From positions 3,114,501-3,178,500 of the forward strand of contig NZ_FLRH01000003.1 in assembly GCF_900089585.1 (NCBI RefSeq): DNA of 64,000 nt, written 5' to 3'. Each line of letters begins with the position of its first letter. Positions within the stretch are counted from its first letter, which is position 1. This document shows positions 12,152 to 23,429 of this stretch, one piece after another. A model generated the notes under the pieces. That model was not told the origin of the DNA and ran no database searches. It saw only the letters and a program-made list of their open reading frames with translations. This stretch comes from Micromonospora sediminicola. Its GTDB lineage: Bacteria > Actinomycetota > Actinomycetes > Mycobacteriales > Micromonosporaceae. Position numbers and translations under genes: made by a program.

Positions 12152-12179
12152 TAACCTCCGTGATGCGGCGGAGGTGCAG

Positions 12180-13859
12180 ATGAGCGAAGTGGACGCGGCC
12201 GACCGGTACGTGGTCGGGGTCGATTTCGGCACGCTGTCCGGGCGGGCGCTCGTGGTGCGGGTGCGCGACGGCGCGGAGGTCGGCACGGCGGTGCACGACT
12301 ACCGCCACGGGGTCATCGAGTCGGCCCTGCCCGACGGCGGCCCGGCGCTGCCCCCGGACTGGGCGCTCCAGGACCCCGACGACTACCGCGACGTGCTGCG
12401 CGAGGCGGTGCCCGCCGCGCTGGCCGTCGCCGGCGTGGATCCGGCCCTGGTCGTCGGCATCGGCACCGACTTCACCGCCTGCACGGTTTTGCCGACCCTC
12501 GCCGACGGCACCCCGCTGTGCGAGGTGCCGGAGCTGCGGCACCGGCCGCACGCCTGGGTGAAGCTCTGGAAGCACCACGCGGCCCAGCCGCAGGCCGACC
12601 GGATCAACGCCCTCGCCCACGAGCGGGGCGAGCCGTGGATCGGCCGCTACGGCGGCAAGATCTCCGCCGAGTGGCAGTTCGCCAAGGGGTTGCAGATCCT
12701 CACCGGGGATCCCGAGGTCTATCGCCGGGCCGAACGCTTCGTCGAGGCCGCCGACTGGATCGTCTGGGAGCTGTGCGGGGTGGAGACCCGCAACGCCTGC
12801 ACCGCGGGCTACAAGGGCATCCGGCAGGACGGCCGGTACCCGTCGGCGGACTACCTCGGCGCGCTCGACCCCGACTTCACCGACTTCGTCGCCAAACTGG
12901 ACGGTCCGCTACTGCCGCTGGGCGCGCGGGCGGGCACGCTCGGCGCCCGGGCGGCGGCCTGGACCGGGCTGCCCGAGGGCATCGCGGTCGCCGTGGGCAA
13001 CGTCGACGCGCACGTCACCGCCGCCGCCGCGCAGGCACTGCGCCCGGGCCGGCTGGTGGCGATCATGGGGACGTCCACCTGCCACGTGCTCAACGGCACG
13101 CACCCGGCCGAGGTGCCGGGCATGTGCGGTGTGGTCGACGGCGGCATCAGTCCTGGCGCCTGGGGCTTCGAGGCCGGGCAGAGCGGCGTGGGTGACATCT
13201 TCGGCTGGTTCGTCCGCAACGCCGCCCCGGCGGGTCTGGACTCGCACGAGCGGCTCACCGAGCTGGCCGCCGCCCAACCGGTCGGCGCGCACGGCCTGGT
13301 CGCGCTGGACTGGTGGAACGGCAACCGGTCGTTGCTGGTCAACCACGACCTCAGCGGGCTGGTCGTCGGGCTGACGCTGGCCACCCGGCCGCCGGACGTC
13401 TACCGCGCCCTGCTGGAGGCCACCGCGTACGGCACCCGGATGATCATCGAGGCGTTCGCCGAGGCCGGCGTCCCGGTCGACGACCTGGTGGTCGCCGGCG
13501 GGCTCACCTCGAACCGGCTGCTGATGCAGATCTACGCCGACGTCACCAACCGTCCGCTCGGCATCATCGGCTCCGCCCAGGGGCCGGCGCTCGGGTCCGC
13601 GATCCACGCGGCGGTCGCCGCCGGCGCGTACCCGACGATCCATGAGGCGTCGGCCGCGATGGGGCGGGTGGACGAGGGCGTCTACCGGCCCGTACCGGAG
13701 AACGTCCGGGCCTACGACGCGCTCTACGCCGAGTACCGCGCGCTGCACGACCACTTCGGTCGCGGCGGTGACGACGTGATGCTGCGCCTGCGGGCGATCC
13801 GGAACGCGGCGCGGGACGCCGCCGCGCAGACCGACCCGGTTCTGGAGGTGATCGGATGA
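12180..13859 (+). CDS. araB: L-ribulokinase
   Basis: 559 residues, close to the usual 560. FGGY-kinase fold: N-terminal nucleotide/sugar domain opening with YVVGVDFGTLSGRALVV, ribulokinase-specific GIGTDFTACTVLP, KLWKHHAAQPQADRIN and GRYGGKISAEW, and the C-terminal domain with VGNVDAHVTAAAA, IMGTSTCHV and the ATP-binding VAGGLTSNRLLMQIYADV. It phosphorylates L-ribulose to L-ribulose-5-phosphate, the second step of arabinose breakdown. The ATG at 12180 is preferred to earlier in-frame starts because GGAGG lies 5 nt before it and earlier codons fall before the predicted transcription start. It is the first gene of araB-araD-ytfQRT-yjfF-araA and overlaps araD by ATGA. Confidence 0.95.
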   Translation: MSEVDAADRYVVGVDFGTLSGRALVVRVRDGAEVGTAVHDYRHGVIESALPDGGPALPPDWALQDPDDYRDVLREAVPAALAVAGVDPALVVGIGTDFTACTVLPTLADGTPLCEVPELRHRPHAWVKLWKHHAAQPQADRINALAHERGEPWIGRYGGKISAEWQFAKGLQILTGDPEVYRRAERFVEAADWIVWELCGVETRNACTAGYKGIRQDGRYPSADYLGALDPDFTDFVAKLDGPLLPLGARAGTLGARAAAWTGLPEGIAVAVGNVDAHVTAAAAQALRPGRLVAIMGTSTCHVLNGTHPAEVPGMCGVVDGGISPGAWGFEAGQSGVGDIFGWFVRNAAPAGLDSHERLTELAAAQPVGAHGLVALDWWNGNRSLLVNHDLSGLVVGLTLATRPPDVYRALLEATAYGTRMIIEAFAEAGVPVDDLVVAGGLTSNRLLMQIYADVTNRPLGIIGSAQGPALGSAIHAAVAAGAYPTIHEASAAMGRVDEGVYRPVPENVRAYDALYAEYRALHDHFGRGGDDVMLRLRAIRNAARDAAAQTDPVLEVIG

Positions 13860-14611
13860 ACGCCGACGTCGCCCGGCAGGTCGCCGCGGTGCGCGAGACC
13901 GTGGCCCGGCTGCACCGCGAGCTGACCCGCTACGACCTGGTGGCCTGGACCGCCGGCAACGTCTCGGCCCGCGTTCCCGGGCAGGAGCTGATGGTCATCA
14001 AGCCCAGCGGGGTGGACTACGACGACCTGACCGCCGACACGATGGTGGTCTGCGACCTCGGCGGCACCGTCGTGGACGGCGGCGGCTCGCCGTCGAGCGA
14101 CACCGCCGCGCACGCGTACGTCTACCGGGCGATGCCCGAGGTCGGCGGTGTGGTGCACACCCACAGCGGCTACGCCACCGCGTGGGCGGCGCGGGGCGAG
14201 GCGATCCCGTGCTGGCTGACCGCCCAGGCCGACGAGTTCGGCGGCGAGATCCCGGTCGGGCCGTTCGCCCTGATCGGCGGCGACGACATCGGCAAGGGGA
14301 TCGTCAGCACCCTGGCCGGGCACCGCTCGCCCGCGGTGCTCATGCGCAACCACGGCGTCTTCACCATCGGCCGGGACGCCCGGGCCGCGGTCAAGGCCGC
14401 GGTGATGTGCGAGGACGTGGCCCGCACCGCCCACCTGGCCCGCGCGCTCGGGCCGCCGCTGCCGATCGCGGCGGCCGACGTCGACGCGCTGCACGACCGC
14501 TACCAGAACGTCTACGGCCAACGCCCGACCACCGACCCCACCACCACACCCGGTCGTGCCGGCCCTGCCGGCCGCGCGTCCGGCTCACCCCACCACGAGG
14601 AGAACCGATGA
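13856..14611 (+). CDS. araD: L-ribulose-5-phosphate 4-epimerase
   Basis: 251 residues of the class II aldolase/AraD family. Phosphate- and sugar-binding motifs GNVSARV and KPSGVDYDDL precede the zinc-binding HTHSGYATAW (about residues 101-110) and the third zinc His in MRNHGVFTIG. It converts L-ribulose-5-phosphate to D-xylulose-5-phosphate, feeding the pentose phosphate pathway. The last 25 or so residues are a Pro/Thr/Gly-rich tail outside the family core; they run into the next gene so that the stop sits in an ATGA overlap at 14608. This suggests coupled translation with the importer that follows. Confidence 0.93.
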   Translation: MNADVARQVAAVRETVARLHRELTRYDLVAWTAGNVSARVPGQELMVIKPSGVDYDDLTADTMVVCDLGGTVVDGGGSPSSDTAAHAYVYRAMPEVGGVVHTHSGYATAWAARGEAIPCWLTAQADEFGGEIPVGPFALIGGDDIGKGIVSTLAGHRSPAVLMRNHGVFTIGRDARAAVKAAVMCEDVARTAHLARALGPPLPIAAADVDALHDRYQNVYGQRPTTDPTTTPGRAGPAGRASGSPHHEENR

Positions 14612-15600
14612 GAACCAGGAGCACGGCACGCACCGTCATCGCGGCCCTCGCCGGCGTGCTGCTCGCCGGCGGCATGGTCGCCTGCGGCAACAGCGACACC
14701 GGCGGCGGGTCCGGCGGCGACGACAAGATCGTCCTGGGCTTCTCCCAGGTCGGCGCGGAGAGCGGCTGGCGCACCGCGAACACCACCTCGATCAAGGAGG
14801 CGGCGGGCGAGGCCGGCATCGAGCTGAAGTTCGACGACGCGCAGCAGAAGCAGGAGAACCAGATCAAGGCGATCCGCAACTTCATCCAGCAGAAGGTCGA
14901 CGTCATCGCCTTCTCGCCGGTCGTCGAGTCCGGCTGGGACACCGTGCTGAAGGAGGCCAAGGACGCCAAGATCCCGGTGATCCTGACCGACCGCGCGGTC
15001 GACTCGGCCGACAAGTCGCTCTACAAGACGTTCCTCGGCTCGGACTTCAAGAAGGAGGGACGGCTCGCCGGCGAGTGGCTGGTGGAGCAGAAGAAGTCGG
15101 CGTCCGGCCCGGTCAACATCGTCGAGCTGCAGGGCACCACCGGCTCGGCGCCGGCGAACGACCGCAAGGAGGGCTTCGCCGGCGCGATCGCGGCCAACCC
15201 CAACCTGAAGATCATCGCCTCGCAGTCCGGTGACTTCACCCGCGCCGGCGGCAAGCAGGTGATGGAGCAGTTCCTCAAGGCCAACCCGAAGATCGACGTG
15301 CTCTTCGCGCACAACGACGACATGGGTCTGGGCGCGCTGGAGGCGATCACCGCGGCGGGCAAGGTGCCCGGCAAGGACATCACCATCATCACCGTCGACG
15401 CGGTGAAGGACGGCATGCAGGCGCTCGCGGACGGCAAGTTCAACTTCATCGCCGAGTGCAGCCCGCTGCTCGGCCCGCAGCTGATGGACCTGGTGAAGAA
15501 GGTCAAGGCCGGCGAGGAGGTCCCGGCCCGGATCGAGACCGAGGAGACCACCTTCACCCAGGAGCAGGCCAAGGAGGCGCTGCCCAACCGCAAGTACTGA
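14608..15600 (+). CDS. ytfQ: Furanose-type sugar-binding lipoprotein, YtfQ-like
   Basis: 330 residues. Lipoprotein signal with lipobox MVAC (Cys about residue 26), Gly/Ser tether, then a periplasmic-binding-protein type 1 fold: VLGFSQVGAESGWRTANTTS, IKAIRNFIQQKVDVIAFSPV, FAHNDDMGLGALEAI. The SQVGAESGWRTANT segment is characteristic of YtfQ, the galactofuranose binder of E. coli. Here the gene lies inside an arabinose operon, so L-arabinofuranose or a short arabino-oligosaccharide is a more likely ligand; that is inference. GAGGAGA precedes the ATG, and a strong hairpin follows the gene. Confidence 0.88.
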   Translation: MRTRSTARTVIAALAGVLLAGGMVACGNSDTGGGSGGDDKIVLGFSQVGAESGWRTANTTSIKEAAGEAGIELKFDDAQQKQENQIKAIRNFIQQKVDVIAFSPVVESGWDTVLKEAKDAKIPVILTDRAVDSADKSLYKTFLGSDFKKEGRLAGEWLVEQKKSASGPVNIVELQGTTGSAPANDRKEGFAGAIAANPNLKIIASQSGDFTRAGGKQVMEQFLKANPKIDVLFAHNDDMGLGALEAITAAGKVPGKDITIITVDAVKDGMQALADGKFNFIAECSPLLGPQLMDLVKKVKAGEEVPARIETEETTFTQEQAKEALPNRKY

Positions 15601-15607
15601 CCCACCC

Positions 15608-15642
15608 GCGGGGGTCGCCGTCGCGCCGACGGCGACCCCCGC
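15608..15642 (+). terminator. Intercistronic hairpin after ytfQ
   Basis: Perfect 16-bp stem (15608-15623 with 15627-15642) with a 3-nt loop, 7 nt after the stop and 26 nt before the ATPase start. It probably limits read-through or protects the ytfQ message, as seen after the other binding-protein genes here. Confidence 0.75.
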
Positions 15643-15668
15643 GCCACCACCGTCGAAGAAGAGGTCCG

Positions 15669-17209
<1,541 letters not shown>

Positions 17210-17213
<4 letters not shown>

Positions 17214-18280
17214 CCACCGTCGCCGACCGCCTCCGCCCGGTGACCGGCCACCGTCTGTTCTGGCCGGCCCTCGTGCTCGTGGTCATGATCGCCGCGAACA
17301 CCGTCTACCGACCCGGCTTCCTCGCCGTGGAGGTCAAGAACGGCCACCTGTACGGCACGCCGGTCGACATCCTCCGGTTGAGCGCGCCGCTGATCCTGGT
17401 CGCGCTCGGCATGACCCTCGTCATCGCCACCGGCGGCATCGACCTGTCCGTCGGCTCACTCTGCGCCATCAGCGGGGCGATCGCCTGCCTGCACATCAGC
17501 CGGGCCGCCGACCCGGACAGCCCGTCCACCGTGCTCACCGCGCTGGCCCTGGCCTTCGGGGCCGCGTTGGTGCTCGGCGCCTGGAACGGGGTGCTGGTCG
17601 CCGTCATCGGCATCCAACCCATCATCGCCACGCTGATCCTCATGGTGGCCGGGCGGGGGATCGCCCAGCTGGTCACCGAGGGGCAGATCATCACGATCAA
17701 CTCCGGCCCGTACCGGGCGATCGGGCTCGGGCACCTCCTCACCCTGCCGCTGGCCGTCCTGATCGCCCTGGCCGCGGCGCTGCTGGTGGCCGCGTTCACC
17801 CGGCGCACCGCGCTCGGGCTGATCGTCGAGTCGGTGGGCGGCAACGCCGAGGCGAGCCGGCTCGCCGGCATCCGGTCCCGGCGGATCGTCTTCCTCGTCT
17901 ACGTGGTCAGCGCCGCCTGCGCCGCGCTCGCCGGCTTCATGGTCACCGCGAACGTGTCCAGCGCGGACGGCAACGCCGCCGGCCTGTGGATCGAACTCGA
18001 CGCGATCCTCGCGGTGGTGATCGGCGGCACCTCGCTGGCCGGCGGCCGGTTCTCGCTCGGCGGCACCGTCCTGGGCGCGCTGATCATCCAGACCCTGACC
18101 ACCACGGTGTACGCCATGAACATCTCGCCCCAGACGTCGCTGCTGTTCAAGGCCGTCGTCGTCATCGCGGTCTGCCTCGTGCAGGCCCCGGCGTTCCGGG
18201 CCCGGTTCCGTCGTCGACGCCGTGGCGTCGAACCCGGCCCGGCGGCGCCCCAACGGGAGAAGGAGCAGGTGCCGGCATGA
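17210..18280 (+). CDS. ytfT: Sugar ABC transporter permease, YtfT-like
   Basis: 356 residues, BPD_transp_2 family, 8-10 membrane segments. Motifs: [20 protein letters not shown] (about residues 75-94), [16 protein letters not shown], and [17 protein letters not shown]. It is the first of two consecutive different permeases, the arrangement of the YtfT/YjfF heterodimer, whereas RbsC-type importers use a homodimer. The C-terminal tail is Arg/Pro-rich and cytoplasmic. Overlaps both neighbours by ATGA. Confidence 0.9.
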
Positions 18281-19269
18281 GCAGCACGTCGTCGACCGTC
18301 GTCCGGTCCTGGCGGCCCGGCCTGCCCCGGCGGCACGTCCCGGTCCTGGCCACGCTGGCCCTGCTGCTGGTCATGTACGGCATCGGGGTGTCCCAGTACC
18401 GCGCGTTCTCCAACGTCCAGGTCGTCTTCAACGTCTTCATCGACAACGGCTTCGTGCTCGTCGTCGCGGTCGGCATGACCTTCGTGATCCTCACCGGCGG
18501 CATCGACCTCTCCGTGGGCTCGGTGGTCGCCATGACCGCCATGGTGTCGGCCGCCCTGCTGCGCGACGGCATGCCGGCGGCCCTGGTCCTGGTCATCGCG
18601 CTGCTGATCGGACCGACGCTGGGCTTCCTGATGGGCTGCGCGATCCACTTCTTCGACATCCAACCGTTCATCGTCACGCTCGCCGGGATGTTCTTCGCCC
18701 GGGGCATGTGCACGTTCATCAGCGGCGCCTCGATCTCCATCACCGACGGCTTCTGGACCGGCATGTCGCAGCAGCGCATCGGGAACCCGGCCGGCAACTT
18801 CGTGTCGATCAGCGTGCTGATCGCGTTCGCGGTGGTCCTGGTGGCGGCGTACGTGCTGGCGTACACCCGGTTCGGCCGCAACGTGTACGCCGTCGGCGGC
18901 AACGCGCAGTCGGCGTTGCTGATGGGCCTGCCGGTGGCGCGGACCCGGATCGCCGTCTACACCATCAGCGGGCTCTGCTCGGCGATCGGCGGCATCCTGC
19001 TGTCGTTCTACACGCTGTCCGGCGCGCCGTTGATCGCCGTCGGCATGGAACTGGACGTGATCGCCGCCGTCGTGATCGGCGGCACCGTGCTCACCGGTGG
19101 ATCCGGATACGTCTTCGGCACCGTCCTCGGCGTGCTGGTGCTGGGCGTCATCCAGACCCTGATCACGTTCGACGGCAGCCTCAACTCCTGGTGGACGAAG
19201 ATCGTGATCGGCGGCCTGCTGTTCGCGTTCATCCTCCTCCAGCGCCTCATCGGCATCCGGTTCAAGTGA
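18277..19269 (+). CDS. yjfF: Sugar ABC transporter permease, YjfF-like
   Basis: 330 residues, BPD_transp_2 family. Motifs [60 protein letters not shown] and [17 protein letters not shown]. The GMFFARGMC run followed by SISI is typical of YjfF rather than RbsC. It should pair with the permease at 17210. ATG at 18277 is in an ATGA overlap and has GAGAAGGAG upstream; the much longer open frame through this region is a by-product of high GC. Confidence 0.9.
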   Translation: MSSTSSTVVRSWRPGLPRRHVPVLATLALLLVMYGIGVSQYRAFSNVQVVFNVFIDNGFVLVVAVGMTFVILTGGIDLSVGSVVAMTAMVSAALLRDGMPAALVLVIALLIGPTLGFLMGCAIHFFDIQPFIVTLAGMFFARGMCTFISGASISITDGFWTGMSQQRIGNPAGNFVSISVLIAFAVVLVAAYVLAYTRFGRNVYAVGGNAQSALLMGLPVARTRIAVYTISGLCSAIGGILLSFYTLSGAPLIAVGMELDVIAAVVIGGTVLTGGSGYVFGTVLGVLVLGVIQTLITFDGSLNSWWTKIVIGGLLFAFILLQRLIGIRFK

Positions 19270-19295
19270 CGGTTCCTAGCGCGGAAGGCAACAAC

Positions 19296-20798
19296 ATGGC
19301 AACTCATCCCCAGCCCGAGGTCTGGTTCCTCACCGGCAGCCAGGGCCTCTACGGCGAGGACACCCTGCGGCAGGTCGCCGAGCAGTCCCGGCAGATCGCC
19401 GCGTGCCTGGACGAGTCGCCGGACATCCCCGTACGCGTGGTCTGGAAGCCGGTCCTGACCTCCGGCACGGACATCCTCGCCGTCTGCCGGGACGCGGCCG
19501 TGCGGGGCGCGGTCGGGGTGATCGCCTGGATGCACACGTTCTCCCCGGCGAAGATGTGGATCGCCGGCCTGGACGCGCTGCGGACGCCGCTGCTGCACCT
19601 GCACACCCAGGCGAACGTGGCGCTGCCCTGGGACACCATCGACATGGACTTCATGAACCTGAACCAGGCCGCGCACGGCGACCGCGAGTTCGGCTACATC
19701 CAGACCCGGCTCGGGGTGGCCCGCAAGACCGTCGCCGGGCACGTCACCGACCCGCGGGTGGTCGGACGGGTCGCGGCCTGGGCCCGCGCCGCGGTCGGCT
19801 GGTCGGCGGTGCGGTCGTTGCGGCTGGCCCGCTTCGGCGACAACATGCGCGACGTCGCGGTGACCGAGGGGGACAAGGTCGAGGCGGAGCTGCGGTTCGG
19901 CGTCTCGGTCAACACCTACGGCGTGAACGACCTGGTCGCGGCCGTCGACCAGGTCGCCGACGCGCAGGTGGACGACCTGGTCAAGGAGTACGACGACACC
20001 TACCGGGTGGACGCCGACCTGCGGCCCGGCGGCGCCCGGCACGACTCGCTGCGCTACGCCGCCCGCCAGGAGTTGGGCCTGCGGGCGTTCCTCGACGAGG
20101 GCGGTTTCCGCGCCTTCACCACCAACTTCGAGGACCTGGGCGGGCTGCGTCAGCTCCCGGGCATCGCGGTGCAGCGGCTGATGGCCGACGGGTACGGCTT
20201 CGGCGGCGAGGGGGACTGGAAGACCTCCGTGCTGGTGCGGACGTTGAAGGCGATGGCCGTCGGCGTCGACGGCGGCACGTCGTTCATGGAGGACTACACC
20301 TACGACCTGACGGTCGGCCAGGAACTGGTCCTCGGCGCGCACATGCTGGAGGTCTGTCCGAGCATCGCCGCCGACGTGCCCACGGCGGAGGTGCACCCGC
20401 TGAGCATCGGCGGGCGGGAGGATCCGGTCCGGTTGGTGTTCGACGCGGCGTCCGGCCCGGCCGTCGTGCTCGGCATGGCCGACATGGGGGAGCGGTTCCG
20501 GCTGGTCGCCAACGAGGTGGACGTGGTGCCGCCGCCGCACCCGCTGCGCCGCTTGCCGGTGGCCCGCGCGGTCTGGCGGCCGCGCCCCGACCTGGCCGGC
20601 TCGGCGGAGGCGTGGATCACCGCGGGCGGCCCGCACCACACCGTGCTCTCCCAGGCCGTGGGGGTGGAGGAGCTACGCGACCTGGCGGCGATGGCCCGCA
20701 CCGAGCTGGTCGTCATCGACGCCGACACGGCGCCGCACCGGTTCGCCGACGAGCTGCGCTGGAACCAGGCGTACTACCGGCTCGCCCGGGGGTTCTGA
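19296..20798 (+). CDS. araA: L-arabinose isomerase
   Basis: 500 residues, the same length as E. coli AraA. It opens with [20 protein letters not shown], then [28 protein letters not shown], the metal-site stretches with [16 protein letters not shown] (catalytic Glu) and FMEDYTYDL, and C-terminal [17 protein letters not shown] carrying metal-ligand His. It interconverts L-arabinose and L-ribulose with Mn2+, the first pathway step. As last gene of the operon it is separated from yjfF by 26 nt with ribosome site GGAAGG, and is followed by a hairpin terminator. A shadow frame runs through the full length of the gene on the minus strand and was ignored. Confidence 0.96.
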   Translation: MATHPQPEVWFLTGSQGLYGEDTLRQVAEQSRQIAACLDESPDIPVRVVWKPVLTSGTDILAVCRDAAVRGAVGVIAWMHTFSPAKMWIAGLDALRTPLLHLHTQANVALPWDTIDMDFMNLNQAAHGDREFGYIQTRLGVARKTVAGHVTDPRVVGRVAAWARAAVGWSAVRSLRLARFGDNMRDVAVTEGDKVEAELRFGVSVNTYGVNDLVAAVDQVADAQVDDLVKEYDDTYRVDADLRPGGARHDSLRYAARQELGLRAFLDEGGFRAFTTNFEDLGGLRQLPGIAVQRLMADGYGFGGEGDWKTSVLVRTLKAMAVGVDGGTSFMEDYTYDLTVGQELVLGAHMLEVCPSIAADVPTAEVHPLSIGGREDPVRLVFDAASGPAVVLGMADMGERFRLVANEVDVVPPPHPLRRLPVARAVWRPRPDLAGSAEAWITAGGPHHTVLSQAVGVEELRDLAAMARTELVVIDADTAPHRFADELRWNQAYYRLARGF

Positions 20799-20815
20799 GG
20801 CGCGCCGGCGGCACG

Positions 20816-20853
20816 CCGGGTGGCGGGTCCCCGGGCCGGGGGCCGCCACCCGG
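20816..20853 (+). terminator. Terminator of the arabinose operon
   Basis: Perfect 11-bp stem (20816-20826 with 20843-20853) around a 16-nt loop, 17 nt after the araA stop and before promoter F. Confidence 0.75.
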
Positions 20854-20874
20854 ATGTGTCCGCCGGGTCACGCC

Positions 20875-20903
20875 TTGACGAACGTCATGTTATCGCTCAC
20901 AGT
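20875..20903 (+). promoter_or_regulatory. Promoter with LacI-type operator (site F) for GH43
   Basis: TTGACG (20875-20880), 17-bp spacer, CACAGT (20898-20903). Operator TGTTATCGCTCACA at 20888-20901, identical in sequence and placement to site A before the xylanase. Confidence 0.7.
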
Positions 20904-20999
20904 CGATGTGTCGGGTCGTCGACATCGCGCGCGGACCGTTCCGGGCCGAGACCGCGCCGCAGCTGTGCGGAGATCCGACTCCCTTCCGGCGCGAACGAC

Positions 21000-21013
21000 T
21001 GTTAGCGATCACA
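21000..21013. promoter_or_regulatory. Second LacI-type operator (site G) upstream of GH43
   Basis: TGTTAGCGATCACA, 112 bp downstream of site F (centre to centre) and 54 bp before the GH43 start. No promoter is seen around it, so it may act as an auxiliary operator or a roadblock in the leader. Confidence 0.62.
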
Positions 21014-21067
21014 TGGGCGGTGCCGCCTGCGTCGTCCCGCCCCGGAACCGGTCGACGAAGGAGAGTC

Positions 21068-23125
21068 ATGGTGAGCAGAGGTCGGTTGGCCCGGCTCCTG
21101 GCGGGGTTGGCGGCGATGCTGGTCGGCGGCGCGCTGGTGACGGTGGCGCCGGTGCCGGCGTCGGCCGCGACGGTGGACACCGGCGCGTGGTACGTGCTGG
21201 TGAACCGCAACAGCGGCAAGGCGCTGGACCTGTACAACCAGGCCACGAACGACGGGGCGCGGATCACCCAGTGGTCGCGCAACGACGGGGCCTGGCAGCA
21301 GTGGCAGTTCGTGGACTCCGGTGGCGGCTGGTACCGGATCCGGTCGCGGCACTCGGGCAAGGTGCTGGACGTGACCGGCGCCTCGACCGCCAACGGTACG
21401 GCCGTGGTGCAGTGGTCCGACCACAACGGGACCAACCAGCAGTTCCGGCTGGCGGACTCGGACAGCGGCTACGTGCGGCTGGTCAACCGCAACTCGAACA
21501 AGGTCGTGGAGGTGCAGAACGCCGCCACGACCGACGGCGGCAACATCGTGCAGTACGACGACTGGAACGGCGCGAACCAGCAGTGGCAACTGGTGCGTGT
21601 CGGGGACGGCGGCAACCCGAACCCCGGCGGCACGTTCACCAACCCGGCCGTCTGGCAGGACTTCGCCGACGTCGACATCATCCGGGTCGGGGACGTCTAC
21701 TACATGTCCGCCTCGACCATGCACTACTCGCCGGGCGCGCCCGTGCTGCGCTCCTGGGACCTGGTGAACTGGGAGTTCGCCGGGCACTCCGTCCCCCGGC
21801 TCGACTTCGGCGCGAAGTACGACCTGACCAACGGCGCGCACGCGTACGTGGACGGCATCTGGGCGTCGACGTTGAACTACCGGCCGAGCAACCGGACCTA
21901 CTACTGGGCCGGTTGCGTCGACTTCGCCCAGACCCACATCTACACCGCCGGCGCGGTCGACGGCGCCTGGAGCCGGCTGACCACCATCCCGAACTGCTAC
22001 TACGACGCCGGCATGCTGATCGACGACAACGACACGATGTACGTGGCGTACGGCAACGGCACGATCAGCGTGGCGCAGCTGTCCGCCGACGGGCGCAGCC
22101 AGGTACGGGCCCAGCAGGTCTACCAGACGCCGTCGAGCATCGGCACGCTGGAGGGGGCCCGCTTCTACAAGCGCAACGGCGCCTACTACATCTGGCTCAC
22201 CCGGCCGGCCAACGGCCAGTACGTGCTCAAGTCCACCAACGGCCCGTTCGGCCCGTACGAGCAGCGGCAGGTGCTGCTCAACCTGCCCGGTCCGATCTCC
22301 GGCGGGGGCGTGCCGCACCAGGGCGGGCTCGTGCAGACGCAGAACGGCTCCTGGTACTACATGGCCTTCACCGACGCCTACCCGGGCGGCCGGATGCCGA
22401 CGCTGGCGCCGATCACCTGGACCGCCGACGGGTGGCCGCAGGTGCAGACCGTCAACGGGGCCTGGGGCGCGAGCTATCCCAACCCGCTGCCGCTGCGCCC
22501 GGTCAAGCCGCTCACCGGCACCGACACCTTCGCCGGCGCCACGCTCGGCGTGCAGTACGAGTGGAACCACAACCCGGACAACAGTCGCTGGTCGGTGAAC
22601 AACGGCCTGCGGCTGCAGACCGCCACCGTGACCAACGACCTCTACCGGGCCCGCAACACGCTGACCCACCGGATCCAGGGCCCGACCTCCACCGGGACCG
22701 TGGAGCTGGACTACTCGGGCATGCGCGACGGCGACCGGGCCGGGCTCGCGATGCTGCGCGACAGTTCGGCGTGGATCGGGGTCCGGCGGGACAACGGCAC
22801 CACCCGGGTGGTGATGACCAACGGCCTGACCATGGGATCCGACAACTGGAACACCACCTCCACCGGGACCGAGATCGCCGGCGCACCAATCTCCGGCGGG
22901 CGGATCTGGTTGCGGGCCAACGCCGACATCCGGCCCGGCTCCGGCCGGCAGGCACGGTTCTCCTACAGCACCGACGGGGTCACCTTCGTCCCGTTGGGCA
23001 ACGCGTTGACGCTCAACAACGCGTGGCAGTTCTTCATGGGATACCGCTTCGGCATCTTCAACTACGCCACGCAATCACTCGGTGGCGCGGTGACCGTACG
23101 CCAGTTCTCGTTGACGACCCCGTGA
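21068..23125 (+). CDS. Secreted GH43 arabinanase/arabinofuranosidase-type enzyme with N-terminal CBM13
   Basis: 685 residues. Signal peptide (about 1-34, ending ASAA). Residues 38-178 form a ricin-type CBM13 with three repeats (WQQW, NQQF, NQQW). Residues about 188-480 are a five-bladed GH43 propeller: base Asp in FADVDIIRVGDVYYM (about residue 201), pKa-tuning Asp in CYYDAGMLIDDNDTMYVAYG, acid Glu in GTLEGARFYK. A C-terminal concanavalin-like beta-sandwich (about 490-685) is the usual GH43_C2-type partner. GH43 members with this layout act on alpha-1,5-arabinan, arabinoxylan side chains or xylo-oligosaccharides; the operon context favours arabinose release. The ATG at 21068 has AAGGAGAG in front. 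Two operators upstream and the LacI gene downstream place it in the regulon. Confidence 0.9.
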   Translation: MVSRGRLARLLAGLAAMLVGGALVTVAPVPASAATVDTGAWYVLVNRNSGKALDLYNQATNDGARITQWSRNDGAWQQWQFVDSGGGWYRIRSRHSGKVLDVTGASTANGTAVVQWSDHNGTNQQFRLADSDSGYVRLVNRNSNKVVEVQNAATTDGGNIVQYDDWNGANQQWQLVRVGDGGNPNPGGTFTNPAVWQDFADVDIIRVGDVYYMSASTMHYSPGAPVLRSWDLVNWEFAGHSVPRLDFGAKYDLTNGAHAYVDGIWASTLNYRPSNRTYYWAGCVDFAQTHIYTAGAVDGAWSRLTTIPNCYYDAGMLIDDNDTMYVAYGNGTISVAQLSADGRSQVRAQQVYQTPSSIGTLEGARFYKRNGAYYIWLTRPANGQYVLKSTNGPFGPYEQRQVLLNLPGPISGGGVPHQGGLVQTQNGSWYYMAFTDAYPGGRMPTLAPITWTADGWPQVQTVNGAWGASYPNPLPLRPVKPLTGTDTFAGATLGVQYEWNHNPDNSRWSVNNGLRLQTATVTNDLYRARNTLTHRIQGPTSTGTVELDYSGMRDGDRAGLAMLRDSSAWIGVRRDNGTTRVVMTNGLTMGSDNWNTTSTGTEIAGAPISGGRIWLRANADIRPGSGRQARFSYSTDGVTFVPLGNALTLNNAWQFFMGYRFGIFNYATQSLGGAVTVRQFSLTTP

Positions 23126-23165
23126 CAACGGTCACCATTTACGACCGTTGACATATCTGCGAATT

Positions 23166-23212
23166 GCCCGGGGTGGGGTTCCGGTAATCATCGGAAAAGC
23201 CTCACCCCGGGC
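23166..23212 (+). terminator. Long hairpin terminator after GH43
   Basis: A 13-bp outer stem (23166-23178 with 23200-23212, one G-U pair) and an inner TTCCG/CGGAA stem. The rest of the 304-bp gap up to the regulator (23213-23429) shows no operator copy and no gene. Confidence 0.75.
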
Positions 23213-23429
23213 CCAATACACCGGCGCGGAGCTGGGACTTCGCCGTCCCGACCGGAGGAGGGGAATGGGGCCGTGGACGATTCCGTGGCATTCGGCGGCC
23301 GGCGCCCGGACGCGGGACGGACGGTGCCGTTCCGGCGGGAACGGCTGGCGTAGACTGTCGCCACCCGGGCCGGTCCGGTCGAGATCGACCGGGTTCGGCC
23401 ACCGCGGGCTGTCGGAAAGTGAGGTGGCC

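Larger units (their letters stand above)
11524..12179. other. Divergent regulatory region between GH27 and araB
   Basis: 656 bp without a supported gene. It carries three LacI-type operators (C 11772-11785, D 11964-11977, E 12137-12150) and the two promoters. The stretch 11524-11760 is the GH27 leader and 11800-11960 shows nothing I can name. Short open frames here have no ribosome sites or family resemblance. Confidence 0.7.

Noticed and set aside
23140..23160. TTGACA sequence before the LacI gene as a promoter
   Set aside because: No -10 at a workable distance and a terminator hairpin lies directly downstream.
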